Shown piece after piece: positions 28,047 through 36,924 of a DNA stretch of 64,000 nucleotides. The notes beneath the pieces were generated by a model. That model saw only the letters and a list, made by a program, of their open reading frames with translations. It ran no database searches and had not been told where the DNA came from. The position numbers and the translations under genes are program-made. The DNA is from Amycolatopsis australiensis (GTDB taxonomy: Bacteria; Actinomycetota; Actinomycetes; Mycobacteriales; Pseudonocardiaceae): contig NZ_FPJG01000006.1 in the NCBI RefSeq assembly GCF_900119165.1, positions 5,828,001 to 5,892,000 on the forward strand. Direction: 5' to 3'. Each line of letters starts with the position of its first letter. Positions within the stretch are counted from its first letter, which is position 1.

Positions 28047-30221
28047 GTGTCTCAGGAGTACGAAGAAGAACTGCGGTCCGAACGCGACTACGTCGCCGGG
28101 CTGTACGCGCGCCTCGACGCCGAGCGCGCGCGGGTGAAGGCGGAGTACGAGGCGGCGTTGGGCGGCAACGGCGTGGGCGCCATGGAACGCGACGTCGGGG
28201 TCCGCGCGCTCGGCCGCCAGGTGAAGCGGCTGGACGTCGTGGACAACGGGCTGTGCTTCGGCCGGCTGGACGCCGTCTCGGGCGAACGGTCCTACATCGG
28301 CCGGATCGGCCTGTTCGACGAGGACGACGAGTACCGGCCGGTGCTGCTCGACTGGCGGGCACCGGCGGCGCGCCCGTTCTACACCGCGACCGGCGCGCAC
28401 CCGGAGGGCCTGCGCCGACGGCGGCAGTTCCACACGCGCGGACGGCGGCTCCTCGGCTTCACCGACGAGGACCTCGGCCGTCCCGGCGGGGACGCGCAAG
28501 GGGACGCCGCGCTGCTGGCGGCCGTCAACGCGCCGCGCGGCGAAGGGATGCGCGACATCGTCGCGACCATCCAGGCCGAGCAGGACGAGATCATCCGGCT
28601 CGACCACCCGGGCGTGCTCGTCATCGAAGGCGGTCCGGGCACCGGGAAGACCGTCGTGGCGCTGCACCGCGTCGCGTACCTGCTCTACACCCAGCGGGAG
28701 CGGATGGAACGCCACGGCGCGCTGGTGGTCGGCCCCAACCCGGCGTTCCTGCACCACATCGGGCGCGTGCTGCCGTCGCTGGGCGAGACCGACGTCGTCT
28801 TCACCACCACCGGCGACCTCGTGCCCGGCCTGCACGTCACCGCCGAGGACGGGCCGGAAGCCGCGCGGCTCAAGGGATCGCTGACGATCCTCGACGTGCT
28901 GAAGGCGGCGGTCGCCGACCGGCAGCGGCTGCCCGCCGAGCCGGTGCCGATCGTGCTGAAGGACGTCACCGTGCGGATCGACGCCGAGACCGCGGAGTGG
29001 GCCCGGCAGGAGGCGCGCGACAGCGGACTGCCGCACAACGAAGCCCGGGCGGTGTTCACCGACATCGTCACGTACGTGCTCACCGAGCGGGCGATCGGGC
29101 GGATCGGCAAGGGCTGGCTGAGCCGCGACGACAAGGACGAGTGGGAAAGCATGCGGAAGGGCCTGCTGCAGGACCTCGCCGCCGACGAGAAGTTCACCGC
29201 GACGCTCGACGAGCTCTGGCCGGTCCTGACGCCGGAAGAACTGCTGTCGTCGCTGTACCCGTCTCGCGACCGGCTGCGGGCGGCCGGGGCGTCGCCGGAG
29301 CTGTGGCGAGCCGACGGCGAGGCCTGGACGGTCTCGGACGTGCCCCTGCTCGACGAGCTGGCCGACCTGCTGGGCCGCGACAGGACGGCGGAGCACGCCG
29401 CCGAGCGGGCGGCGGCCGCGGAACGGAAGGCTCAGGCCGAGTACGCCGCCGGGGTCTTCGAGACGATGAAGCTGGACCGGGAGGAGATGGACGAGGACGT
29501 CATGCTCTCGGCGGAAAACCTGCTCTACGCCGAGGATCTGGCCGAGCGGTTCGTCGAGCACGACACGCGCACGCTCGTCGAGCGCGCCGCCGCCGACCGG
29601 GACTGGACCTACCGGCACGTCGTCGTCGACGAGGCACAGGAACTGTCCGAAATGGACTGGCGGGTGCTGATGCGGCGCTGTGCCGGCCGGTCGTTCACGG
29701 TGGTGGGCGACCTCGCCCAGCGCCGGTCGGCGGCCGGGGCCCGGTCGTGGGGCGAAATGCTCGCGCCGTACGTGGCCGATCGCTGGGTCTACCGGTCGCT
29801 GACGGTCAACTACCGCACGCCGGCGGAGATCATGGCCGTCGCCGCGGCGGTGCTCGCGGAGTTCGCGCCCGAGGTCAAGGCACCGGAATCGGTCCGCGCG
29901 ACCGGGGTCCGGCCGTGGTCGCGGCAGGTCACCGCGGACGAGCGGGCCACGGCGATCGAGGAGTTCGTGCGGGAGGAGGCGCGGCGCCCGGGCACCAGTG
30001 TGGTGATCGGGCCGCCGGGGGTGCCGGGCACGGTGCCGGCGTCCCGCACGAAGGGCCTGGAGTTCGACGCGGTCCTCGTGGTCGAGCCCGCGGCGATCCT
30101 CGACGCCGGCGCGGCCGACCTCTACGTGGCCCTCACCCGGGCGACCCAGCGGCTCGGCGTGCTGCACCAAGAGCCGCTGCCGCGGGCGTTGCGCGGGCTC
30201 GCGGAGGTCGTCCGGCACTAG
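28047..30221 (+). CDS. helR: HelR, RNA polymerase-protecting helicase-like protein
   Basis: This is a 724-residue UvrD-like ATPase of the HelD/HelR family. The acidic coiled-coil N-terminus (QEYEEELRSERDYVAGL) is the arm that enters the RNA polymerase secondary channel. Walker A GGPGTGKT lies near residue 195, Walker B DEAQELSEMDW near 528, and the C-terminal helicase motifs (TKGLEFDAVLV, YVALTRATQRLGVLH) are intact. HelR displaces rifamycins from RNA polymerase and gives tolerance. GTG 28047 follows GAGGGA. It sits in the RAE-controlled unit with rox. A plain HelD without the rifamycin role is the alternative, but the context argues against it. Confidence 0.88.
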   Translation: MSQEYEEELRSERDYVAGLYARLDAERARVKAEYEAALGGNGVGAMERDVGVRALGRQVKRLDVVDNGLCFGRLDAVSGERSYIGRIGLFDEDDEYRPVLLDWRAPAARPFYTATGAHPEGLRRRRQFHTRGRRLLGFTDEDLGRPGGDAQGDAALLAAVNAPRGEGMRDIVATIQAEQDEIIRLDHPGVLVIEGGPGTGKTVVALHRVAYLLYTQRERMERHGALVVGPNPAFLHHIGRVLPSLGETDVVFTTTGDLVPGLHVTAEDGPEAARLKGSLTILDVLKAAVADRQRLPAEPVPIVLKDVTVRIDAETAEWARQEARDSGLPHNEARAVFTDIVTYVLTERAIGRIGKGWLSRDDKDEWESMRKGLLQDLAADEKFTATLDELWPVLTPEELLSSLYPSRDRLRAAGASPELWRADGEAWTVSDVPLLDELADLLGRDRTAEHAAERAAAAERKAQAEYAAGVFETMKLDREEMDEDVMLSAENLLYAEDLAERFVEHDTRTLVERAAADRDWTYRHVVVDEAQELSEMDWRVLMRRCAGRSFTVVGDLAQRRSAAGARSWGEMLAPYVADRWVYRSLTVNYRTPAEIMAVAAAVLAEFAPEVKAPESVRATGVRPWSRQVTADERATAIEEFVREEARRPGTSVVIGPPGVPGTVPASRTKGLEFDAVLVVEPAAILDAGAADLYVALTRATQRLGVLHQEPLPRALRGLAEVVRH

Positions 30222-30225
30222 GACG

Positions 30226-30250
30226 GTTCGGCGGCGGGGAGCGCGGGTAC
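30226..30250 (+). promoter_or_regulatory. SigB/SigF-type promoter candidate
   Basis: GTTC, 15 nt, GGGTAC, ending 43 nt before the membrane protein gene at 30293. This is the only match to the pattern noticed before 38 kb. Confidence 0.45.
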
Positions 30251-30292
30251 GTTGCGGATCGCCCGCGCTCCCCCACCGCGAAAGGCGTCCCC

Positions 30293-30892
30293 ATGCAGTT
30301 CTACGCCGAACGGCCGATCCGCCGCACCGCGCAGCTCGTCAGCGATCTGCTGGCCCTGCTGCTCGTGGTCTTCGCCGTGTGGCTCGCGACGTCGGTCCAC
30401 GACGAAGTGATGAAGCTGCGCGCCCCCGGCGACGGTCTCGTCAGCGCCGGCACCGGCCTGCGCGGCACGTTCGATTCGGCGGCGAACTCGGCGGGCGGGA
30501 TCCCGCTGATCGGCGACGCGCTGGCGAAGGCGCTGCACGGCGGCTCGGACGTCGGCACGAAGCTCACCGACGCGGGACGCTGGCAGATCGAGGCGGTGGA
30601 GAACCTGGCGTGGTGGATGGCGGCGATCATCATCGCGCTGCCGGTGCTGGCGCTGGTGGTGACGTGGCTGCCGCTGCGCTGGCACTTCACCCGCCGCGCG
30701 ACGGCGGCCGCGCGGCTGCGGGCACTCGGCGACGAAGGCATGGACCTGCTGGCCCTGCGGGCCCTGGCGACCCAGCCGTTGCGGCGCCTGGCGTCGGTGA
30801 GCGAAGTCGCGACGGGCTGGCGGCAACGCGACCGCGACGTCATCGAGAAGCTGGCCGGCCACGAACTCGCCCGCCACGGCCTGCTGGCCTGA
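30293..30892 (+). CDS. membrane protein of unknown function
   Basis: This is a 199-residue protein with two hydrophobic helices: residues about 14-34 (LLALLLVVFAVWLATSV) and about 104-124 (WMAAIIIALPVLALVVTWLP). Between them lies a Gly/Ala-rich, presumably extracytoplasmic loop, and a basic cytoplasmic tail follows. I do not recognise the family; similar two-helix proteins are common in actinobacteria. ATG 30293 follows GAAAGG. A SigB-like promoter lies just upstream, which would make it a stress gene outside the main island. Confidence 0.7.
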   Translation: MQFYAERPIRRTAQLVSDLLALLLVVFAVWLATSVHDEVMKLRAPGDGLVSAGTGLRGTFDSAANSAGGIPLIGDALAKALHGGSDVGTKLTDAGRWQIEAVENLAWWMAAIIIALPVLALVVTWLPLRWHFTRRATAAARLRALGDEGMDLLALRALATQPLRRLASVSEVATGWRQRDRDVIEKLAGHELARHGLLA

Positions 30893-30895
30893 ACC

Positions 30896-31084
30896 TCAGC
30901 GCGGCCCCTGCCGCCGCCCGACCGAGCGGCCGATGAAGTAGCCCAGCACCAAGCCGACCACCAGGCCGATCGCGATGAAGAAGATCACCGTCGCCGCGGC
31001 GATCTTGCCCACCGTGCCGAGGAAGCCCTTCGCCTCGAACTCGCTCACCGTCGCCAGCGCCTGGACCATCGCGTAGTGCGTCAT
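30896..31084 (-). CDS. small single-helix membrane protein
   Basis: This is a 62-residue protein with one hydrophobic segment (AAATVIFFIAIGLVVGLVLG) and a basic tail (RSVGRRQGPR). It begins MTHYAMVQALATVSEFEAKG. The ribosome site is weak (GGGGAT). It lies 91 nt after the ectoine synthase gene on the same strand. Function unknown. The composition and the positive-inside tail favour a real small membrane protein. Confidence 0.5.
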   Translation of the reverse strand: MTHYAMVQALATVSEFEAKGFLGTVGKIAAATVIFFIAIGLVVGLVLGYFIGRSVGRRQGPR

Positions 31085-31175
31085 GATCCCCAGGGTGGCA
31101 CCGGACGGCGCCGGGCGCACGCTGTCGGCGCGCGTCCAGCCCGGCGGCTTCGTCCGCACGGCAGCCGCGCGGTGC

Positions 31176-31568
31176 TCAGCGGTCGGGTTCGCTCGGTAGC
31201 GGGAAGGCGCCGTTTTCGTCGTGCACCTCGCCGCCGGTGAGCGGCGGGGTGAACACGCAGACCGCGCGGAACTGCGTGTGGGCCCGGAGGGTGTGCCGCT
31301 CGTGCGCGGCGAGGTACAGCACGCCGGGCTCGAGGCGGTGCACCTCGCCCGTCTCGTGGTCGGCCACCTCACCCCGGCCTTCGAGGACGTAGACGGCTTC
31401 GACGTGGTTGGCGTACCACAGCTCCAGCTCGGCTCCCGCGGGCAACACCGTGTCGTTCATCGAGAAGCCGGCCCGATCCTCGGCCAGCAGCAGGCGGCGG
31501 CTGGTCCACCCCGGCCCGCGCACTTCGCGTCCGGTGCCGAGGACCTCGCCCAGTGAATGGATGATCAT
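31176..31568 (-). CDS. ectC: ectoine synthase (EctC), orphan
   Basis: This is a 130-residue cupin with the EctC pattern from end to end: MIIHSLGEVLGTGREV, W-T-SRRLLLAEDRAGFS, LWYANHVEAVYVLEG, and VCVFTPPLTGGEVHDENG. EctC cyclises N-gamma-acetyl-diaminobutyrate to ectoine, a compatible solute. The usual ectA, ectB and ectD partners are absent from the flanks. It is therefore an orphan copy that may use imported precursor, work with genes elsewhere, or have changed substrate. It is divergent from a GlxA-type activator (71-nt gap), which may regulate it. Start ATG 31568; a GTG 15 nt upstream is possible. Confidence 0.85.
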   Translation of the reverse strand: MIIHSLGEVLGTGREVRGPGWTSRRLLLAEDRAGFSMNDTVLPAGAELELWYANHVEAVYVLEGRGEVADHETGEVHRLEPGVLYLAAHERHTLRAHTQFRAVCVFTPPLTGGEVHDENGAFPLPSEPDR

Positions 31569-31627
31569 GGCAGTGATCCTCACCGCCGGGGACGCTCGCC
31601 GACAGAGGCAGGAACGCCCCGTACCGC

Positions 31628-31639
31628 TAAGATCGCGCC
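31628..31639 (+). promoter_or_regulatory. -10 box of the leaderless GlxA-type gene
   Basis: TAAGAT (31628-31633) lies six bases before ATG 31640, and no ribosome site is present, so translation probably starts at the 5' end of the message. Confidence 0.5.
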
Positions 31640-32602
31640 ATGCGTGCCCACACCGTCTCGGTGCTGGCCTTCGACGGGATGGCGCCGTTCGAGCTCGGCT
31701 CGGTGGTCGAGGTCTTCGGGCAGCCCCGGCCCGAGCTCGGCGTCCCCTGGTACGACCTGCGGGTCTGCTCGTGGCAGCGCGAGCCGATGCGGGCGCTCGG
31801 GGGCTTCACGATGACCGCCGAAAACGGCTTGGACGTCTTCGCCGCGGCCGACACCGTGGTGGTCGTCGCGGTGCCGGACGTCCGGGGCGAGGTGCCGCCC
31901 GGTGTCGTCGCCGCGCTACGGGACGCGCACGGGCGCGGCGCCCGGATCGTGTCGATCTGCTCGGGCGTGTTCGCGCTCGCCGCGGCCGGGCTGCTGGACG
32001 GCCGCGAGGCGACCACCCACTGGCAGTACGCGGAGCTGCTGCAGCGGCGCTACCCGCGGGTCCGCGTGAACCACGACGTGCTGTACGTCGACGGCGGCGA
32101 CGTGCTCACCGGCGCGGGCAACGCCGCCGGGCTGGACCTGTGCCTCCACCTGGTGCGCAAGGACCACGGCGCCCGCGTGGCCAACGCGGTGGCCCGGCAC
32201 CTGGTCGTCCCGCCGCACCGGGAAGCCGGCCAGGCCCAGGTCGTGGCCGAAGCGGTGGGCGGGCAGGCGGACGGCGAAGACGCGGTCGCCCGCGCGATGA
32301 CCTGGGCGCTGGACCACCTCGCGGAGCCGCTCGCCGTGGCCGACCTGGCGCGCGTGGCCTGCCTGGCGCCCCGCACGTTCATCCGGCACTTCCACCGGCG
32401 GACCGGGACCAGCCCGCTGCGCTGGGTCGTCGCCCAGCGGATCCGGGCCAGCCTGCCGCTGCTGGAGCACAGCTCGATGTCGATCGAGCAGATCGGCGCG
32501 GTGGTCGGCATGGACCGCCCGGTGACGTTCCGGCACCACTTCACGCGCACCATGAAGACCTCGCCCTCGGCCTACCGGCGCGCCTTCCGCACCCCCGCCT
32601 GA
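31640..32602 (+). CDS. GlxA family transcriptional regulator (DJ-1/PfpI plus AraC)
   Basis: This is a 320-residue two-domain regulator. An N-terminal class I amidotransferase-like domain (residues 1-175) has the elbow SICSGVFALAAAGLLDG. A C-terminal AraC pair of helix-turn-helices follows (LAVADLARVACLAPRTFIRH, then MSIEQIGAVVGMDRPVTFRHHF). GlxA-type proteins are transcription activators, often for amine, amino acid or osmolyte metabolism. Here the divergent neighbour is an orphan ectoine synthase, an attractive target. The transcript appears leaderless. Ligand unknown. Confidence 0.88.
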   Translation: MRAHTVSVLAFDGMAPFELGSVVEVFGQPRPELGVPWYDLRVCSWQREPMRALGGFTMTAENGLDVFAAADTVVVVAVPDVRGEVPPGVVAALRDAHGRGARIVSICSGVFALAAAGLLDGREATTHWQYAELLQRRYPRVRVNHDVLYVDGGDVLTGAGNAAGLDLCLHLVRKDHGARVANAVARHLVVPPHREAGQAQVVAEAVGGQADGEDAVARAMTWALDHLAEPLAVADLARVACLAPRTFIRHFHRRTGTSPLRWVVAQRIRASLPLLEHSSMSIEQIGAVVGMDRPVTFRHHFTRTMKTSPSAYRRAFRTPA

Positions 32603-32627
32603 CGGTCCTCGTGCGATCCTGGACGGC

Positions 32628-33041
32628 ATGGCGACCCGCTGGACGTGCCCGCGCTGCGACCGCGAGTTCGCGCGTGCCGGCCAGAGCCACACGTGCGTGC
32701 CGGGCGGCACGGTCGACGACACGTTCGCCGGGAAGCCGCCGTGGCAGCGCGAGGTCTACGACGCCGTCATCGGGCACCTGCGCACCCTCGGCGACGTCCA
32801 CGAGGACGCCGTCAAGGTCGGGGTGTTCCTGAAACGGGACCGGAAGCTGGCGGAGCTGCGGCCGCGGTCCCGCGACGTACTGGTGTACCTGTGGCTGCCA
32901 CACCCGGTCGAGACGGCCCGCATCGCCCCCGCCGGCTGGACGAGCGGTCCGCGGGTGGGGCACAGGCTGAGCCTGCGCTCGGTGTCCGATGTGGACGAAG
33001 AAGTCCGCGAGTGGCTGACGATCGCCTTCGACCACTCCTGA
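32628..33041 (+). CDS. zinc-ribbon DUF5655-type protein
   Basis: This is a 137-residue protein. A short zinc-ribbon-like start, CPRCDREF plus SHTC (residues 7-22), precedes a compact domain similar to DUF5655 (PWQREVYDAVIGHLRTLGDV, VGVFLKRDRKLAELRPRSRD, ending SDVDEEVREWLTIAFDHS). DUF5655 is a small alpha/beta domain of unknown function found alone or attached to nucleases. It follows the GlxA-type gene by 25 nt and may share its transcript. It converges with the propeller gene at a 10-nt gap. Confidence 0.7.
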   Translation: MATRWTCPRCDREFARAGQSHTCVPGGTVDDTFAGKPPWQREVYDAVIGHLRTLGDVHEDAVKVGVFLKRDRKLAELRPRSRDVLVYLWLPHPVETARIAPAGWTSGPRVGHRLSLRSVSDVDEEVREWLTIAFDHS

Positions 33042-33051
33042 AAGCGGCCGG

Positions 33052-34308
33052 TCAGGTGGCCGGGCCCGTCCAGCCCGCCGGCACGTGCCCGAGGCGGACC
33101 CGCTGCGGGTGGTCGCCCACCGGCACCGAGACGAGCTTCCGGCCCGTCGCGAAGTCGATCGCGGTGACCTGGTCCGCGCCCGCCTCCGAGACGATGCAGG
33201 CGCTGCCGTCGCCGCTCACCGTGGCCCAGTACGGCTTCACCGCCGGCACCAGCGTGCCCTCCTGCAGGGTCGCGCGGTCGACCACCGTGGCGTAGTCGTC
33301 CATCGTCCCGGCGACGCAGAGCTTGGTGCCCGCCGGGTTCATCGACAGGCCGTGGTGGCGGGAGTCGTTGACGAAAGTCTTGCGGTCGTCGCTCGTGGCC
33401 GGGTTCTTCGGGAGCTCCTTCAGCCGCGTGATCCTGTCGCCCGCCACGTCGTACTCCAGGAACCCGTTGAAGAACGACACCTGGAAGTACAGCTTCGACT
33501 CGTCCGGGCTGAAGGCGACCGGCCGCACCGCGTTCGAGAGGTCCCGCCGCCCGAACGCGTCGAGCCGCTGGCGCATGTCGATCACCTTGACCTGACGGAA
33601 CGTCGTGGCGTCGACGATCGTGATGTGCCGGTCCCCCTTGGTGAAGTCCCACGCCGGGTCGTCGAGGTCGGTGTTGACCTCGCCGATCGACATGTTCCAC
33701 AGGTACCGGCCGCCGTCGGTGAACACGTTCTCGTGCGGCTTGTCCCCGGCCGCGAACGAGCCGACCTGCCGGCCGGTATCGATGTCGAGCACGTGCACGG
33801 TGTTGGACGTCGAGGCGGACACGGCGACGCGGCGGCCGTCCGGCGACACGGCCATGTGGTCGGCGCGGAAGCCCGACACCGGGAAGCGCCAGTTGATCCG
33901 GCCGGTGGCGAGGCTGATCGACACGACGTCGGCGAAGCTCGGCCGCGACGCGACCACCGCGGACCCGTCCGGTGTCGTGTACATGTCGTCGACGAACTGG
34001 TCGTGCCCCTCGCCGGGCCCGTTGCGGATGCCGAGGAAGAAGGCCAGCTTGACCGGGTTCAGGTAGATCTCGCGGAGCCGGTCGTCCTTGTCGGGGATGA
34101 TGTTCACGCGCGCGACGTGCGCGAAGCTGCCGCGGGATTCGATGACGTCGGCCGTCCCGTCCCAGTTGTTGCCGACGAACATCACTTCCCGCAGGGCCGC
34201 GGGGGCGCCGGTCGCCGGCACCGCCGCGCCTGCCGCCAGCAGGGCGACGGCGGAGGCCAGGTACGCGGCGCGCGAGAGGTACGACCTGGTTCTCGGGGAA
34301 GTGCGCAC
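33052..34308 (-). CDS. secreted beta-propeller (YVTN/WD40-like) protein
   Basis: This is a 418-residue exported protein. A long signal peptide (VRTSPRTRSYLSRAAYLASA, then a hydrophobic core, cut after TGA near residue 35) precedes a seven-bladed propeller with blade ends such as MAVSPDGRRVAVSAS, VHVLDIDTGRQVGSF and VRPVAFSPDESKLYFQ. Such propellers bind ligands or partners outside the membrane. No enzyme motif is seen. GTG 34308 follows AAAGG. It is divergent from a PucR-type regulator, which may control it. Confidence 0.78.
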   Translation of the reverse strand: MRTSPRTRSYLSRAAYLASAVALLAAGAAVPATGAPAALREVMFVGNNWDGTADVIESRGSFAHVARVNIIPDKDDRLREIYLNPVKLAFFLGIRNGPGEGHDQFVDDMYTTPDGSAVVASRPSFADVVSISLATGRINWRFPVSGFRADHMAVSPDGRRVAVSASTSNTVHVLDIDTGRQVGSFAAGDKPHENVFTDGGRYLWNMSIGEVNTDLDDPAWDFTKGDRHITIVDATTFRQVKVIDMRQRLDAFGRRDLSNAVRPVAFSPDESKLYFQVSFFNGFLEYDVAGDRITRLKELPKNPATSDDRKTFVNDSRHHGLSMNPAGTKLCVAGTMDDYATVVDRATLQEGTLVPAVKPYWATVSGDGSACIVSEAGADQVTAIDFATGRKLVSVPVGDHPQRVRLGHVPAGWTGPAT

Positions 34309-34456
34309 GGGAAACACCTTTCGACGCTGAAGAGGTGCGGCGGCGGGAAACACCCGGTGGTGTTCGCGACGGTGAGGGGTTACTGTCCGGTATGCCACGA
34401 TAACCGGCCACCGGAGCCACTCCGGTAGGGGCGGGCGGCCAACGCGCGGGCGGCCG

Positions 34457-34475
34457 GTTGTGGCGGTGCCACAAC
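34457..34475. promoter_or_regulatory. perfect inverted repeat before the PucR-type gene
   Basis: GTTGTGGC-GGT-GCCACAAC, 8-bp arms, six bases before the ribosome site of the regulator gene. It may be an autoregulatory operator or a leader hairpin. Confidence 0.5.
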
Positions 34476-34491
34476 GGATCGGGAGGTGCCG

Positions 34492-35619
34492 GTGACGCCG
34501 CTGCTCCGGCGGATCCTCGACGAGCTGGCTGCCGACGATGCCGTGCTCGACGAGCTGGTCAAGGTGGCGCGCAGCCAGTCACCGGAGGTCGCCCGGCTGC
34601 CGGAGGCGGAGAACCGGCGGCACGTGCAGGTGCTGCTGTCCGCCGCGCTGCGGGCGACGGCGAGCCCCGACGGTCCCGCGCGGGAGGACTACACCACCGC
34701 CGAGGCGCTGGGCGCCGACCGCGCCGCGCAGGGTGTCCCGCTCACCGATCTGCTGCGCGGAGTCCAGGCGGGCCGCACGCACGCGGCGCGCGTCGCGGTC
34801 GAACGCGCGCGGGCCGCGGGAGTGCCCGACGACGTCATCCTGGAGACGGTCCTCGACGCCGACCGCTACACCGGCGCGCTGGAACACCACATCGTCAAGG
34901 GCTACCACGCGGCCGAGCTGCAGCTGTCGCGCACGGTGCGGGACGCGCGCACCCAACTGCTGCGCACCCTGCTGCTGGCCGGGGACCCGCCCGCACCCGA
35001 GGAGCTGCGGCAAGCGGGGTTGCGTCCCGGCGGCCGTTACCACTGCGTGGTGTCCGACGTCAGCGACCCGGCGCAGGCGCGCACGCTCGAGCAGGCACTG
35101 CTCGAGTTCGGCGGGGTGTACGGGCTGGTGGAAGGACGGCTCACCGGCTTGGCGGCCCGGCCGCCCGCCGGAGTGACGCTGACCGGCGACGCCCGGCTGG
35201 TGGTCGCGCCCGCGACGGCGTTGCCGGCGCTGCGCGAAGTGCACGGCCTCTGCACGGCGGCGGCGCGGATCGCCGGCCCCGGCTGCCACGACCTCACGGT
35301 GCTGGCGGGCGAAATCGCGTTGACGGCGCAGCCACTGCTGGGCGACCTGCTGACCGCGTCCCTGCTGCCCGCGCTCGACACGGCGAACCCGTTCCACCGC
35401 GAACTGGCGGCGACGGCACTGGCCTACCTCGACCACGGCCGCCGCCTGCGCCCCACGGCCGAAGCACTGCACCTGCACCCGAACACGGTCCGCTACCGGC
35501 TGGACCGGCTCGCCGAGCTGACCCCGCTGCCGCTGGCGGAAAACAGCGACAGCCGGGTCCTCGACACGGTCCGTTCCTGGTGGGCGCTGCAGCACTGGCT
35601 GAGCCGGCCGGTCACGTGA
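34492..35619 (+). CDS. PucR family transcriptional regulator
   Basis: This is a 375-residue regulator. The N-terminal half is a helical sensory domain of the actinobacterial kind (VPLTDLLRGVQAGRTHAARV, then a GALEHHIVKGYHAAELQLSR helix). The last 60 residues are the PucR C-terminal helix-turn-helix (ATALAYLDHGRRLRPTAEAL, HLHPNTVRYRLDRLAEL). I chose GTG 34492, five bases after GGGAGG; a GTG six bases earlier overlaps that site. It is divergent from the propeller gene. An 8-bp-arm palindrome in its leader may be its binding site. Effector unknown. Confidence 0.85.
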   Translation: MTPLLRRILDELAADDAVLDELVKVARSQSPEVARLPEAENRRHVQVLLSAALRATASPDGPAREDYTTAEALGADRAAQGVPLTDLLRGVQAGRTHAARVAVERARAAGVPDDVILETVLDADRYTGALEHHIVKGYHAAELQLSRTVRDARTQLLRTLLLAGDPPAPEELRQAGLRPGGRYHCVVSDVSDPAQARTLEQALLEFGGVYGLVEGRLTGLAARPPAGVTLTGDARLVVAPATALPALREVHGLCTAAARIAGPGCHDLTVLAGEIALTAQPLLGDLLTASLLPALDTANPFHRELAATALAYLDHGRRLRPTAEALHLHPNTVRYRLDRLAELTPLPLAENSDSRVLDTVRSWWALQHWLSRPVT

Positions 35620-35731
35620 GGCGCCGCACCACCGCGGCAGTCGGCACTTCTCCGCTCCTCGCCTCCGCACCGGTCCGGCCGCGGCGAAGGTCGAGGGCGG
35701 CTCTCCGAACCCGCCGGGACCACTCCCGCGG

Positions 35732-36862
35732 TCAGCGGCGCAAGCCCCGGAAGAACGCGCGGATGTCGGCCACCAGCAGCTCCGGTACCTCCATCGCCGC
35801 GAAGTGGCCGCCCTCGGCGAACTCCGACCAGTGCGCGATCTTCTCCGCCGGGTCCATGATCCGGCGCACGAGCGGCGACGCGTTGAACACCGCCCAGCCC
35901 GTGGGCACCTCCGACGGCGTCAGCCAGCCGTGCCCGGAGTGGGCCGCCTCGTAGAGGAACCGGGCCGCTGTCGCGCCGCTGCGGGTGAACCAGTACAGGC
36001 TGACCGTCGTCAGCAGCCGGTCGCGTTCGATGCCGCCGGCCGGATTCGTCCACGCGCGGAACTTTTCGGCGATCCACGCCAGCTGGCCGACCGGCGAGTC
36101 GGTGAGCGCCGCCGCGATGGTCTCCGGCTTGTGCGACTGGAGGTCGAGGTAACCCCGCCCCGCCCGCCACGCCTCGCGCGCGGCGTCCAATTCGGACTGT
36201 TCGGCCGCCGTGAGGCCGTCCGGCAGCGGCAGCTGCTCACCGGCCAGCGCGATCGTGCCGCGGTCGCTGTTCACGTGCGTGCCGACCACGCGGTCCGGGT
36301 ACACCGCGGCCAGCCGGCCGGCCACGCCGGAGCCGATGTCGCCGCCCTGGGCGGCGAAGCGGTCGTAGCCGAGCCGGGTCATCAGCTCGGCGAACGCGTC
36401 CGTCGTCCGGGCCGGCTCCCAGCCGGGGCCGCTCAGCGGCGTCGAAAACCCGAACCCGGGCAACGACGGGACGACGAGGTGGAACGCGTCCGGCCCCGGC
36501 TCGGTCAGCGGGCCGAGCACGTCCAGGAACTCGGCGAACGTGCTCGGATAGCCGTGCAGGAGCAGCAGCGGCAACGCGTCGGCGCGCGGCGAGCGGACGT
36601 GCAGGAAGTGGATCGGCTGGCCGTCGATCACGGTCGTGAACTGCGGGAACGCGTTCAGCGCCGCCTCCTGCGCCCGCCAGTCGTAGCCGTCCCGCCAGTA
36701 CTCGGCCAGCTCGCGCACGGCGCTTGCCGGGATGCCCCGGGACCAGTCCGGTTCGTCACCGGGGACGGGGTCGGCGAAGCGTGCCTCGGTGAGGCGCCGC
36801 CGCAGGCCGGCCAGCTCCGCCTGCGGGATGTCGATGCGGAAGGGTCGGATTTCGGTCGTCAT
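35732..36862 (-). CDS. epoxide hydrolase (EHN-type alpha/beta-hydrolase)
   Basis: This 376-residue protein is a paralogue of the enzyme at 24064: FRIDIPQAELAGLRRRL, then EYWRDGYDWRAQEAALNAFP. It has oxyanion strand HGYPSTFAEF, nucleophile Asp in GGDIGSGVAG, and His in EGGHFAAMEVPEL. It should open epoxides by hydrolysis; the natural substrate is unknown. ATG 36862 faces a WYL-domain regulator across a 62-nt gap with a palindrome, so it is probably controlled by that regulator. Confidence 0.85.
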   Translation of the reverse strand: MTTEIRPFRIDIPQAELAGLRRRLTEARFADPVPGDEPDWSRGIPASAVRELAEYWRDGYDWRAQEAALNAFPQFTTVIDGQPIHFLHVRSPRADALPLLLLHGYPSTFAEFLDVLGPLTEPGPDAFHLVVPSLPGFGFSTPLSGPGWEPARTTDAFAELMTRLGYDRFAAQGGDIGSGVAGRLAAVYPDRVVGTHVNSDRGTIALAGEQLPLPDGLTAAEQSELDAAREAWRAGRGYLDLQSHKPETIAAALTDSPVGQLAWIAEKFRAWTNPAGGIERDRLLTTVSLYWFTRSGATAARFLYEAAHSGHGWLTPSEVPTGWAVFNASPLVRRIMDPAEKIAHWSEFAEGGHFAAMEVPELLVADIRAFFRGLRR

Positions 36863-36884
36863 GGCCGGCACGTTATGACCGATT

Positions 36885-36903
36885 GCGGAACGTTTGTTTC
36901 CGC
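36885..36903. promoter_or_regulatory. palindrome between the epoxide hydrolase and WYL regulator genes
   Basis: GCGGAA, 7 nt, TTCCGC in the 62-nt divergent gap; a likely operator for the WYL-type regulator acting in both directions. Confidence 0.5.
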
Positions 36904-36924
36904 GATTCGTGGAATGCTCGAGAA

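Noticed and set aside
31176..31568. EctC as part of an ectoine operon
   Set aside because: The flanking genes are a small membrane protein and a GlxA-type regulator; no ectA, ectB or ectD is within the window.
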